A stretch of DNA of 57,324 nucleotides from an uncultured Porphyromonadaceae bacterium (GTDB lineage: Bacteria; Bacteroidota; Bacteroidia; Bacteroidales; Muribaculaceae), in the NCBI GenBank assembly GCA_900547825.1, contig URII01000010.1, positions 1-57,324 of the forward strand. Direction: 5' to 3'. Of the stretch, positions 10,066 to 18,199 are shown one piece after another. The notes under the pieces are model-generated. The model searched no databases and was not told the DNA's origin. It saw nothing but the letters and a program-made list of their open reading frames with translations. A program made the position numbers and the translations under genes. The stretch's first letter is position 1. Each line of letters begins with the position of its first letter.

Positions 10066-11601
10066 TTATTCCCACTCGATGGTTGCCGGTGGTTTTGAGG
10101 AGATGTCGTAGGTTACGCGGTTGACTCCGCGCACTTTGTTTATGATGTCGTTTGACACCTTGGCAAGGAACTCATAGGGGAGATGGGCCCAGTCGGCGGT
10201 CATGGCGTCGGTGGAGGTCACGGCACGGAGAGCCACGGCCCTTTCATAGGTGCGTTCATCGCCCATCACTCCCACACTCTGCACCGGCAGAAGTATCACG
10301 CCTGCTTGCCATACCTGATTGTACAGGCCCGCGTCACGCAGCCCCTGGATGAATATGTGGTCGGCTTCCTGAAGCACACTAACCTTTTCGGGTGTTATGT
10401 CGCCGAGTATGCGCACGGCCAGCCCCGGGCCGGGGAAAGGATGACGGTCAATGAGATGTGACGGCATGCCGAGCGACCGGCCCACGGCGCGCACCTCGTC
10501 CTTGAACAGAAGTCTCAGCGGCTCGCATAGGCGCAGGTTCATTTTCTCCGGCAGTCCGCCCACATTGTGGTGGCTCTTTATCGTGGTGCCCGTTATGGAG
10601 AGCGATTCTATGCAGTCGGGATATATTGTGCCCTGTGCAAGCCATTTCACATCCTTTATGGCATGGGCCTCACGGTCGAACACGTCGATGAACCCTTTTC
10701 CTATTATCTTGCGTTTTTTCTCCGGATCGGTGACTCCTGCAAGTTCGGCAAAGAATTTGGCAGAGGCGTCAACCCCTTTTACATTCAGTCCGAGACCTTC
10801 GTAGTCGGCAAGCACGTTTTTAAACTCATCCTTGCGCAGCATGCCGTGATCCACAAAGATACAGGTAAGGTTCTTGCCTATGGCGCGGTTGAGCAGCACC
10901 GCGGCCACGGAGGAGTCGACGCCGCCGCTGAGGCCGAGCACCACTTTGTCGTCGCCAAGCTGTTCGCGCAACGCCTTGACGGTGGATTCTATAAATGATT
11001 CGGCGCTCCAGTCGCATTTGCTTCCGCATATGTTCACCACGAAGTTGCGCAGTAGAGTGGTGCCGAGGGTGGAATGATACACTTCGGGGTGGAATTGTAC
11101 GCCCCAGGTGTTTTCCCCGTCGATCTGATAGGCCGCATTGGCCACTGAATCAGTCGAGGCTACCGTGCGGAACGAGGAGGGCAGGGTGGTTATGGTGTCG
11201 CCGTGGCTCATCCAAACTTGTGCTCCTGTTTCTATCGACTGGAACAGCGGATTGCCCGGTTCGATCCATGAAAGGTTGGCGCGTCCGTATTCCCGCGACG
11301 GTGCCGGCTCCACCGAGCCTCCGGCCTGCCAGGCCATCATCTGGGCGCCGTAGCATATTCCTAACACCGGAATGCGGCCGCGTATGCCGTCAAGGTTTGT
11401 CTTGAATGCCTTTTCGTCGTATACCGAAAATGGGGAGCCGGAAAGTATCACGCCTATCACTGACGGATCGTCGGCCGGAAATTTGTTGTAGGGTACTATC
11501 TCGCAGTAGGTATTGAGTTCGCGCACACGCCGTCCTATCAGCTGTGTGGTCTGCGAGCCGAAATCAAGGATTATGATCTTTTCTTGCATCGGTTGTGACA
11601 A
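10066..11601 (-). CDS. guaA: GMP synthase (glutamine-hydrolysing)
   Basis: GuaA converts XMP to GMP using ATP and glutamine, and is cytosolic. The N-terminal class I amidotransferase domain has the nucleophile Cys83 in GICYGAQMM and the His171/Glu173 pair in QFHPEVYH. The ATP-pyrophosphatase domain carries the P-loop LSGGVDSSVA (about 224-233). The C-terminal dimerisation domain ends in RVTYDISSKPPATIEWE, the canonical GuaA terminus. At 511 aa the length is typical. Met1 (11601) or Met5 (11589) could be the start. It is divergent from thrS with overlapping promoter regions. Confidence 0.98.
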   Translation of the reverse strand: MSQPMQEKIIILDFGSQTTQLIGRRVRELNTYCEIVPYNKFPADDPSVIGVILSGSPFSVYDEKAFKTNLDGIRGRIPVLGICYGAQMMAWQAGGSVEPAPSREYGRANLSWIEPGNPLFQSIETGAQVWMSHGDTITTLPSSFRTVASTDSVANAAYQIDGENTWGVQFHPEVYHSTLGTTLLRNFVVNICGSKCDWSAESFIESTVKALREQLGDDKVVLGLSGGVDSSVAAVLLNRAIGKNLTCIFVDHGMLRKDEFKNVLADYEGLGLNVKGVDASAKFFAELAGVTDPEKKRKIIGKGFIDVFDREAHAIKDVKWLAQGTIYPDCIESLSITGTTIKSHHNVGGLPEKMNLRLCEPLRLLFKDEVRAVGRSLGMPSHLIDRHPFPGPGLAVRILGDITPEKVSVLQEADHIFIQGLRDAGLYNQVWQAGVILLPVQSVGVMGDERTYERAVALRAVTSTDAMTADWAHLPYEFLAKVSNDIINKVRGVNRVTYDISSKPPATIEWE

Positions 11602-11649
11602 TGTGGGGTTATTTTGAATGCGGTTTTCAGAGGCTCTAAAAATCCGCTA

Positions 11650-11657
11650 CAAAGTTA
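11650..11657 (-). promoter_or_regulatory. guaA -7 element TAACTTTG (minus strand)
   Basis: On the minus strand the sequence reads TAACTTTG at 11657-11650, a TAnnTTTG match about 50 bases before the guaA start, with a T-rich tract upstream where the -33 element would lie. Confidence 0.5.
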
Positions 11658-11679
11658 ATAATAAAAGAAAAAAAATTCA

Positions 11680-11687
11680 TAAATTTG
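11680..11687 (+). promoter_or_regulatory. thrS -7 element TAAATTTG
   Basis: TAAATTTG fits TAnnTTTG and is 57 bases upstream of the thrS ATG at 11744. It is only 22 bases from the oppositely oriented guaA element, so the two polymerases' footprints would overlap. Confidence 0.5.
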
Positions 11688-11743
11688 CACGCGCTTTTTG
11701 CGGATACCCGCATACTATCACGTCTATATATAGCACAGAAACA

Positions 11744-13681
11744 ATGATAAACATCACTTTTCCCGACAACAGTGTGAAGCAATTTGAGAGCGGTGTCACA
11801 CCGTTGCAGATTGCCGAGAGCATAAGCCCGCGTTTGGCCCAGGACATCCTGGCCGCGTCGGTCAATTCACAGGAGTGGGATATTTCCCGCCCTATAACGG
11901 AGGATGCTTCGATAAAGCTATTCAAGTGGGATGACGCCGAAGGCAAGCACGCCTTCTGGCACAGTTCGGCACACCTGCTCGCCGAGGCGTTGCAGGAGCT
12001 TTATCCCGGAGTGAAATTCGGCATCGGGCCGGCTGTCGAAAACGGTTTCTATTATGATATCGATCCCGGCGAGCATACCCTTACAGCTGCCGATTTCGGC
12101 AAGATCGAGAAGAAGATGCTCGAACTTGCCCAGCGCAAGGAACCGATTGTACGTGCCGACATATCCAAAGCCGACGCCCTTAAAATGTTCGGCGACAGGG
12201 GCGAGACATACAAGTGCGAGCTTATCTCCGAGCTTGAGGACGGACATATCACCACTTACACCCAGGGAGCTTTCACCGACCTTTGCCGCGGCCCGCACAT
12301 CGCCAACACCGCGTCCATCAAAGCCGTGAAAGTGATGTCGCTTGCCGGCGCCTACTGGCGCGGCGACGAGAAGCGCCAGCAGCTGGTGCGCGTGTATGGC
12401 ATAACCTTCCCCAAAAAGAAGATGCTCGACGAGTATCTCGTAATGCTTGAGGAAGCCAAGAAGCGCGACCACCGCAAACTCGGCAAGGAAATGGAACTCT
12501 TCGCCTTCTCCCAGAATGTGGGTGCCGGCTTGCCGTTATGGCTTCCCAAAGGCGCCGCTCTGCGCGACCGCCTCGAGCAGTTCCTCCGCAAGATACAGAA
12601 AAAATACGGCTACCAGCAGGTGATCACCCCGCATATCGGCAACAAAATGCTCTATGTCACCTCCGGCCACTATGCCAAATACGGCAAGGACTCATTCCAG
12701 CCCATCCACACACCGGAGGAGGGCGAGGAATACCTGCTCAAACCGATGAACTGCCCCCACCACTGTGAGATATTCCGCGCATTCCCGCGCTCTTACCGCG
12801 AATTGCCCTTGCGTTTGGCCGAATTCGGCACCGTCTACCGTTATGAGCAAAGCGGCGAGCTTCACGGACTTACCCGTGTGCGTGGCTTTACGCAGGACGA
12901 TGCGCATATATTCTGCGCTCCCGAGCAGATCAAGGACGAATTCCTCAAAGTCATGGATATAATCTTCTATATCTTCAAGGCTCTGAAATTCGACAACTTT
13001 GAGGCGCAGATATCACTGCGCGATCCCAACAACAAGGAGAAGTACATAGGTAGCGATGAAAACTGGCATCTTGCCGAACAGGCCATCATAGAGGCCTGCG
13101 CCGAAAAGGGTCTCAATGCCCGCACCGAACTTGGTGAGGCCGCTTTCTATGGCCCAAAACTCGACTTCATGGTGAAGGACGCCATCGGACGCCGCTGGCA
13201 GCTCGGCACCATCCAGGTCGATTACAACCTTCCCGAGCGCTTCCAGCTTGAATATACCGGCAGCGACAACCTCAAGCACCGTCCCGTCATGATACACCGT
13301 GCTCCGTTCGGTTCGATGGAACGCTTTGTGGCCGTGCTGCTCGAACACACTGCCGGGCGCTTCCCGCTGTGGCTCGCTCCCGACCAGGTGGCCGTGCTCC
13401 CCATCAGCGAGAAGTTCAACGGTTATGCCTTTGAAGTGGCCCGTACGCTCGCCGCATCCGATATCCGTGCCACGGTTGACGACCGTAACGAAAAAATAGG
13501 CAAGAAGATCCGCGACAACGAGCTCAAACGCATACCCTATATGCTCATTGTGGGTGAAAAAGAAGCCGAAGCCGGCGAAGTTTCCGTAAGAAAACAGGGC
13601 GAAGGTGATAAAGGATCAATGAAAATTGCTAACTTTGCAGAGTTGTTGACTCGTGAAATCGAGGAAATGACTATGCAGTAA
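11744..13681 (+). CDS. thrS: Threonyl-tRNA synthetase
   Basis: ThrRS charges tRNA-Thr and is cytosolic. The 645 aa from Met 11744 include the N-terminal TGS domain (INITFPDNSVKQFESG), the editing domain (FWHSSAHLLAEAL), the class II catalytic core with the zinc-ligand region MNCPHHCEIF and GELHGLTRVRGFTQDDAH, motif 3 around HRAPFGSMERF, and the C-terminal anticodon-binding domain (QVAVLPISEKFNGYA). The frame is open back to 11618, but that extension crosses the promoter and has no homology-like sequence. It is the first gene of the thrS-infC-rpmI-rplT series. Confidence 0.98.
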   Translation: MINITFPDNSVKQFESGVTPLQIAESISPRLAQDILAASVNSQEWDISRPITEDASIKLFKWDDAEGKHAFWHSSAHLLAEALQELYPGVKFGIGPAVENGFYYDIDPGEHTLTAADFGKIEKKMLELAQRKEPIVRADISKADALKMFGDRGETYKCELISELEDGHITTYTQGAFTDLCRGPHIANTASIKAVKVMSLAGAYWRGDEKRQQLVRVYGITFPKKKMLDEYLVMLEEAKKRDHRKLGKEMELFAFSQNVGAGLPLWLPKGAALRDRLEQFLRKIQKKYGYQQVITPHIGNKMLYVTSGHYAKYGKDSFQPIHTPEEGEEYLLKPMNCPHHCEIFRAFPRSYRELPLRLAEFGTVYRYEQSGELHGLTRVRGFTQDDAHIFCAPEQIKDEFLKVMDIIFYIFKALKFDNFEAQISLRDPNNKEKYIGSDENWHLAEQAIIEACAEKGLNARTELGEAAFYGPKLDFMVKDAIGRRWQLGTIQVDYNLPERFQLEYTGSDNLKHRPVMIHRAPFGSMERFVAVLLEHTAGRFPLWLAPDQVAVLPISEKFNGYAFEVARTLAASDIRATVDDRNEKIGKKIRDNELKRIPYMLIVGEKEAEAGEVSVRKQGEGDKGSMKIANFAELLTREIEEMTMQ

Positions 13682-13732
13682 ACTTTAAAACGCTAATAAT
13701 TAATCAACTAAGCAACCGCTATCTGATCCTGA

Positions 13733-14320
13733 ATGGAGAAAAAACCATTTAATCCCCCCTCCGGTCCACGTCGTCCGGCAGCTTCCGTACGTCGCGTAGG
13801 CCGTGTGGAAACTAAAAATCCCCACAACATCAACGAGCATATCCGTGCCCGTGAAGTGCGCCTTGTCGGCGATAATGTCGAGGCAGGTGTCTATCCTCTG
13901 TCGCAGGCACTTAAAATAGCCGACGAGCTTGAGCTTGACCTTGTGGAGATTTCGCCCACCGCCGAGCCGCCTGTATGCAAGATCCTTGACTACCAGAAGT
14001 TCCTGTATCAGCAGAAAAAACGTCAGAAGGAAGCGAAAGCCAAAGCCACTAAAGTGGTGGTGAAGGAGATCCGTTTCGGACCGCAGACCGACGACCACGA
14101 CTATAACTTCAAGCTCAAACATGCCATCGGATTTCTCAACGAGGGGAGCAAGGTCAAGGCTTATGTGTTTTTCAAAGGCCGTTCGATCCTCTTCAAGGAA
14201 CAGGGCGAAGTGTTGCTGCTGCGTTTCGCCAACGATCTCGAGGAGTATGGCAAAGTAGAGCAGATGCCCCAGCTCGAAGGCAAGCGCATGATCATAATGA
14301 TCACACCCAAGAAGAAATAA
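13733..14320 (+). CDS. infC: Translation initiation factor IF-3
   Basis: IF-3 binds the 30S subunit, prevents subunit association and checks start-codon pairing. The 195 aa protein shows the N-domain (INEHIRAREVRLVGDNVEAG, SQALKIADELELDLVEISP), the basic linker helix rich in K/Q/E around residue 100, and the C-domain (VKEIRFGPQTDDHDYNFK, ending MIIMITPKKK). The Pro/Arg-rich N-terminal tail is a little longer than in E. coli. It starts with an ordinary ATG, 51 nt after thrS, in the classical infC-rpmI-rplT order. Confidence 0.97.
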   Translation: MEKKPFNPPSGPRRPAASVRRVGRVETKNPHNINEHIRAREVRLVGDNVEAGVYPLSQALKIADELELDLVEISPTAEPPVCKILDYQKFLYQQKKRQKEAKAKATKVVVKEIRFGPQTDDHDYNFKLKHAIGFLNEGSKVKAYVFFKGRSILFKEQGEVLLLRFANDLEEYGKVEQMPQLEGKRMIIMITPKKK

Positions 14321-14324
14321 AAAA

Positions 14325-14373
14325 ACGCCGCACCTCCCCCATGCTTTCGTGAAAGTCCCGGGGCATATGGCGT
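14325..14373 (+). promoter_or_regulatory. Hairpin between infC and rpmI, possible leader or processing site
   Basis: ACGCC (14325-14329) can pair with GGCGT (14369-14373), with inner CCCC/GGGG and CTTT/AAAG pairing around a small loop. It sits in the infC-rpmI gap, where many bacteria place L20-dependent control. It is not followed by a T run, so it is not a simple terminator. Function inferred only. Confidence 0.35.
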
Positions 14374-14406
14374 GACTCGAATTAACTAACAAATCAATCA
14401 ACAACA

Positions 14407-14604
14407 ATGCCTAAGATTAAGACTAATTCCGGTGCCAAAAAGAGGTTCGCCCTTACCGGATCAGGAAAAATCAAGAGAAAACATGCTTACAAGAGCCACA
14501 TCTTGACCAAAAAGACCAAGAAGCAGAAGCGCAATCTGACCCATGCCGGTCTTGTGTCACATGCCGATGAAGGTAGCGTCAAGTCACTGCTCGCCCTCAA
14601 GTAA
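14407..14604 (+). CDS. rpmI: 50S ribosomal protein bL35
   Basis: A 65 aa, strongly basic ribosomal protein of the large subunit. It begins MPKIKTNSGAKKRFALTGSG and has KRKHAYKSHIL, both standard for bL35. It lies between infC and rplT as in most bacteria. Confidence 0.97.
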   Translation: MPKIKTNSGAKKRFALTGSGKIKRKHAYKSHILTKKTKKQKRNLTHAGLVSHADEGSVKSLLALK

Positions 14605-14727
14605 TTCCGGGTGCAAGTGTTTTCCCTGCCGGGTTTTTAATTCGTGATTTATATAATAAATTATTAACCGGGTGAACAGCTGTCCAAGAGCCTTTAAAGC
14701 CGCTGCCACCCAAAAATCATCAAAGAA

Positions 14728-15078
14728 ATGCCAAGATCAGTAAATCATGTAGCATCACGTGCTCGCAGAAAGAAAATTTTGAAACTCACCCGTGGTTACT
14801 ACGGCTGCCGCAAGAATGTGTGGACCGTGGCCAAAAACACATGGGAAAAGGGTCTCACCTACGCTTACCGCGACCGCAAGGACAAGAAGCGCAACTTCCG
14901 TGCCCTATGGATCCAGCGTATCAACGCTGCCGCACGCATGGAGGATCTTTCCTACAGCAAGCTCATGGGCCTTATTCACAAGAGCGGCATAGAGATCAAC
15001 CGTAAAGTGCTTGCCGATCTCGCCCTCAACAATCCCGCCGCATTCAAGGCCGTTGTCGAGAAAGTGAAGAACGCCTGA
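14728..15078 (+). CDS. rplT: 50S ribosomal protein bL20
   Basis: A 116 aa large-subunit protein that binds 23S rRNA early in assembly. It begins MPRSVNHVASRARRKKILK and carries GYYGCRKNVWTVAK and RDRKDKKRNFRALWIQRINA, typical bL20 landmarks. It is the last gene of the translation cluster; a GC-rich hairpin follows at 15108. bL20 autoregulates infC-rpmI-rplT in other phyla; whether it does here is not visible. Confidence 0.97.
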   Translation: MPRSVNHVASRARRKKILKLTRGYYGCRKNVWTVAKNTWEKGLTYAYRDRKDKKRNFRALWIQRINAAARMEDLSYSKLMGLIHKSGIEINRKVLADLALNNPAAFKAVVEKVKNA

Positions 15079-15107
15079 CAAAAAAGCTCTTTAGCATAAC
15101 ACATTCC

Positions 15108-15143
15108 GAGGGGGAATGCCGGAACACCGGCATTCCCCCCCTC
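15108..15143 (+). terminator. GC-rich hairpin terminator after rplT
   Basis: GAGGGGGAATGCCGG (15108-15122) pairs with CCGGCATTCCCCC...CTC (15127-15143) around an AACA loop. There is no strong T run after it, so termination may be partial or assisted. The stretch to 15377 otherwise holds only the promoter element at 15267. Confidence 0.65.
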
Positions 15144-15266
15144 AGTTGTTTATATCACATTGCCAGTCAAAAATTCCATGTCTATGAATTAAGCTCTTTC
15201 TTATTTTTTTTGGATGTAACGGATTGATTTTTTAGTTAAAAAAATGGAATTGCGCGGAATGTGCAT

Positions 15267-15274
15267 TATATTTG
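15267..15274 (+). promoter_or_regulatory. -7 element TATATTTG before the secreted-protein operon
   Basis: TATATTTG fits TAnnTTTG and lies 104 bases upstream of the ATG at 15378, after the rplT hairpin. It is the only good candidate promoter for the four-gene operon 15378-22538. Confidence 0.45.
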
Positions 15275-15377
15275 CATCGGCAGTCACATTTCTTTGAAAT
15301 ATATCGGTGAAGCCGGTTTGATCCCATTAGCCGACATCTGCCAATTATATCTAATAACCTATTAAAAACCTTTCATT

Positions 15378-17156
15378 ATGGGCAACACTTATCACTCCCC
15401 GTCGCTGGAAAAACCACCCATGTTATGGAGCATCCTCTTGTGTGTCGTCCTGTCGCTGCCGGCTATGTGCGCCTCTGCGCAGGACACATTGACCATCACT
15501 TATTCCGACACCTATTCCCCCACAGCCGTACAGCCCGTTAAAATTCCGGCTGTTTCAAAGGCAAAGCGCACTAACCGGGATGCAATCTCTTTTGTTATCA
15601 TCGGAGAGGAAAACCTTGATGAAAATATGTCCAAAGCTCTCAATTATGCCGTATCCGTTTGGCAAGGTGCCATCCGTAACAACGCGATTATTTTAATTGA
15701 AGTTAAGGTCGAAGATATTGAGGAATGTATCAAAACAGTAGTCCAATACAAAGTTAAGAATAGCGAATATACTCCCCTTACATTGATTAATTCCTCTTTT
15801 CCTCTTGATCAAAGACCTTTTGACGCTCCGGACGGTATCATTACAATCAATTCCAATATGGAGTGGGACTACGCCATTGGGGAGAATATATCGGAAAATG
15901 GGAATAACTTAGCCTATGGCCTGATGAGAGCAATAGCACGTATATTAGGCTTCGGATCAAGCATTAAAGTTTACGATACCGGAGAATTCGTTTTTGGATG
16001 TCAAAAAGGACATTCTATTTTTGAAAAGCGGATTGTTAATTCCAATGGGGTGGCTTTATCATCCATAAGCCCCAATAGAGGAAAGCCAAGCGCTGCTCTG
16101 ACTAATTATGTTACGGCTGAAAACACGGAATTCTATCTGAACACATCCGATGAGCAGTTTAAACTGGCGCCTCCACCTTATTCCCACGACAGACTCCCGT
16201 TTATTTTCTTAGACGATCCGAACTCTTTGATGGGCGACCGTGTATCTGCCGGTAGCTATGTACTTGATGTTGACAACGCTACTCAGGCGATTCTGAATGA
16301 TCTTGGATGGGACATCAAAGCAACACCTTCGGTAAGTATTGTAAGCGATGATGTGCCCGACACAGGCATAGCTTCCTCCTATCAGGAGCATAATTTCAGA
16401 GCCGAAAGCATTTTCAGTTCCATGCAGTCACCGGCATGGACTTATCAGCTGCCGCTGGCCGACGGTTCGGTCAGAACCATCAACTTGCCCGACAACGCCC
16501 TTTCGTGTACCGTTCCGGCTGTTGATAATCCTGACCTTTACCGCATAAATCAGGACGGCGACATTGAGGCTTCATTACAGTTTTCCTGCATAGTCAATGG
16601 CATGAAGGTACAGGCGGCACCTTTCAAGCTCACATTGGAGCTGAAACCGTTCATAGAGTATGCCGAGATTACGGAGATTGTGGATAATGCACCCTATCTC
16701 TCTTACGATGCTCATTACAAAGTAAAATATCGCGGAGCCGACAAAATCAAGGTATCGGTGGAGGAAGAATATTCCTCCAAGTTGAAATCATGCTATATCC
16801 GCGAACCATATATCGCCACCGGAGTTGCCGACCATATCACGTCTCCGTATTATGCTTGGCTCGATTTCTCGGCTGAGAATAAATATGGTAAGTCGGTCTA
16901 CACTATCGAACTTGAGCCACACGGAGCGTCATGGGCCAAATCACATTCCGGCTCAGGATCCACAGCCGGGTACCATGCCACATCTATCGGTGTGCAGCCG
17001 GGCAATGACAGGTTTGAAGTGTATGATGTGAACGGCATAAGCCTCGGGACGGTTACCGATCTTGCCGACATTGACAGAAATTCCCGTAAAGGCTTGCTGA
17101 TCATAAAGCATCTGAGGGATGGAATTACAGTACGGACTTTTAAATGCATGAAATGA
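15378..17156 (+). CDS. Secreted metzincin-like protein with lost zinc site
   Basis: A 592 aa exported protein. The signal peptide lies around MLWSILLCVVLSLPAMCASA (residues 15-34); Met15 is an alternative start. The N-terminal domain resembles Bacteroidetes matrixin-like proteases: KALNYAVSVWQGAIR (the helix before the active site), then a helix at 180-192 reading GLMRAIARILGF where the family has HExxHxxGF. His, Glu and His are replaced by Arg184, Ala185 and Arg188. Later family landmarks remain: SIFEKRIVNSNGVAL, DDPNSLMGDRVSAG, ATQAILNDLGWDI. The C-terminal part has Ig/FN3-like strands and a degenerate T9SS-like tail (RFEVYDVNGISLGTV). Probably a catalytically dead binding or structural surface protein. 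Its stop overlaps the start of the next gene. Confidence 0.7.
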   Translation: MGNTYHSPSLEKPPMLWSILLCVVLSLPAMCASAQDTLTITYSDTYSPTAVQPVKIPAVSKAKRTNRDAISFVIIGEENLDENMSKALNYAVSVWQGAIRNNAIILIEVKVEDIEECIKTVVQYKVKNSEYTPLTLINSSFPLDQRPFDAPDGIITINSNMEWDYAIGENISENGNNLAYGLMRAIARILGFGSSIKVYDTGEFVFGCQKGHSIFEKRIVNSNGVALSSISPNRGKPSAALTNYVTAENTEFYLNTSDEQFKLAPPPYSHDRLPFIFLDDPNSLMGDRVSAGSYVLDVDNATQAILNDLGWDIKATPSVSIVSDDVPDTGIASSYQEHNFRAESIFSSMQSPAWTYQLPLADGSVRTINLPDNALSCTVPAVDNPDLYRINQDGDIEASLQFSCIVNGMKVQAAPFKLTLELKPFIEYAEITEIVDNAPYLSYDAHYKVKYRGADKIKVSVEEEYSSKLKSCYIREPYIATGVADHITSPYYAWLDFSAENKYGKSVYTIELEPHGASWAKSHSGSGSTAGYHATSIGVQPGNDRFEVYDVNGISLGTVTDLADIDRNSRKGLLIIKHLRDGITVRTFKCMK

Positions 17157-18199
17157 TGATGTTACGAATAAAAACATTCTTTATTATATCAGTTATGGCT
17201 GCATGCATGGGCGCTATCCATGCTCAGAACCTGATTTCCGAGGACATAGAACAGAACGGCACGATATACGGTTTTGATCATGTGTTTACCGACCCTTCAC
17301 CCCTTAAATTCGTGTTGACAGACTGGTCAGTAAAGGGTGAATGGAACGTGGGTATATTGAATCGTGATGGCGGATATGATGATACTGAATTTGTAACTGA
17401 AAATTCCTGGAGCTGTATTTTCAACCCCCTTGCCGTTGCCCGGCAGCTTAGTGAGTCTCCACGGCAATATGATGATTTGGTTGAATGGCGATTTGTTAAA
17501 GTGCGTATCTCATTTAGAGCCAACGATGGAATTGAGGATTATCAGTATATAAGATTGAATTTGGAACCGACCAAGCCGGTATTATCTGATATCAATTTCA
17601 ATTGTGTTTATAAAAATGACGAAGACTTCAGGTATGGTTATCCGGCAGAGGGGAATATGTTCTCATTCACTGCTGAATCGGCTAACGCAAAAAAGATAAC
17701 GGTGAATTTTGCTGAGGGATATGGGTATGGTTGGCCATTCTTTGGCGGGGAAGAGCGTATTTATTATTCGTTTGTAGTTGACTATGAATGCAGTAATGGT
17801 ATAGCCACAATAAGTGATGACTATATTCTGTGGGGTGAATATATTAGGGCATATGCAGTTAATGACTTTGGTATATCCGACTGGTGTGATCCGATTCTTA
17901 CGACTTGGTATATAACCGACCCGGATATATTGGCCCGTATAGAGGAATTACGGCAGCTTTCGGACTTGAATCAAGCAAAGACAGCCAAGGAAGACCCACA
18001 TGTAATTTGGCAGCATAATACCGTGTGCTCGAACACAGAGCTCCAAGCTCTTTATGTATATGACATGTTAGGCTCTCTATGCGGCAAATATCACAATGTA
18101 AGTTCTGTAGATCTGTCACACCTAAAGCGCGGAGTTTATGTAGTGGCATACGAACTTTCAGGCAATCAATCAGGAAAACTAAAAATCATAAAGCAATGA
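17153..18199 (+). CDS. Secreted protein with T9SS-like C-terminal domain
   Basis: About 348 aa. It starts at one of three consecutive ATGs (17153, 17156, 17159) that overlap the previous stop codon, so translation is probably coupled. The signal peptide is FFIISVMAACMGAIHA. The middle is beta-rich with Ig-like strands (WRFVKVRISFRANDG, LNLEPTKPVLSDINF) and no enzymatic motif I can name. The last 50 residues, LQALYVYDMLGSLCGKYHNV ... LKRGVYVVAYEL, resemble a T9SS type A sorting domain lacking the usual N-terminal PNP part. It looks like the C-terminal half of its operon neighbours without the protease-like domain. Function unknown; surface-exposed by inference. Confidence 0.65.
   Translation: MMMLRIKTFFIISVMAACMGAIHAQNLISEDIEQNGTIYGFDHVFTDPSPLKFVLTDWSVKGEWNVGILNRDGGYDDTEFVTENSWSCIFNPLAVARQLSESPRQYDDLVEWRFVKVRISFRANDGIEDYQYIRLNLEPTKPVLSDINFNCVYKNDEDFRYGYPAEGNMFSFTAESANAKKITVNFAEGYGYGWPFFGGEERIYYSFVVDYECSNGIATISDDYILWGEYIRAYAVNDFGISDWCDPILTTWYITDPDILARIEELRQLSDLNQAKTAKEDPHVIWQHNTVCSNTELQALYVYDMLGSLCGKYHNVSSVDLSHLKRGVYVVAYELSGNQSGKLKIIKQ

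Noticed and set aside
11618..11743. N-terminal extension of thrS
   Set aside because: It runs through the predicted promoter and is Lys/Arg-rich noise; the TGS domain begins right after Met 11744.
15135..15141. C7 run after rplT as a sixth slippage tract
   Set aside because: It is the pairing arm of a terminator hairpin, lies outside coding sequence and lacks the TTA flank.
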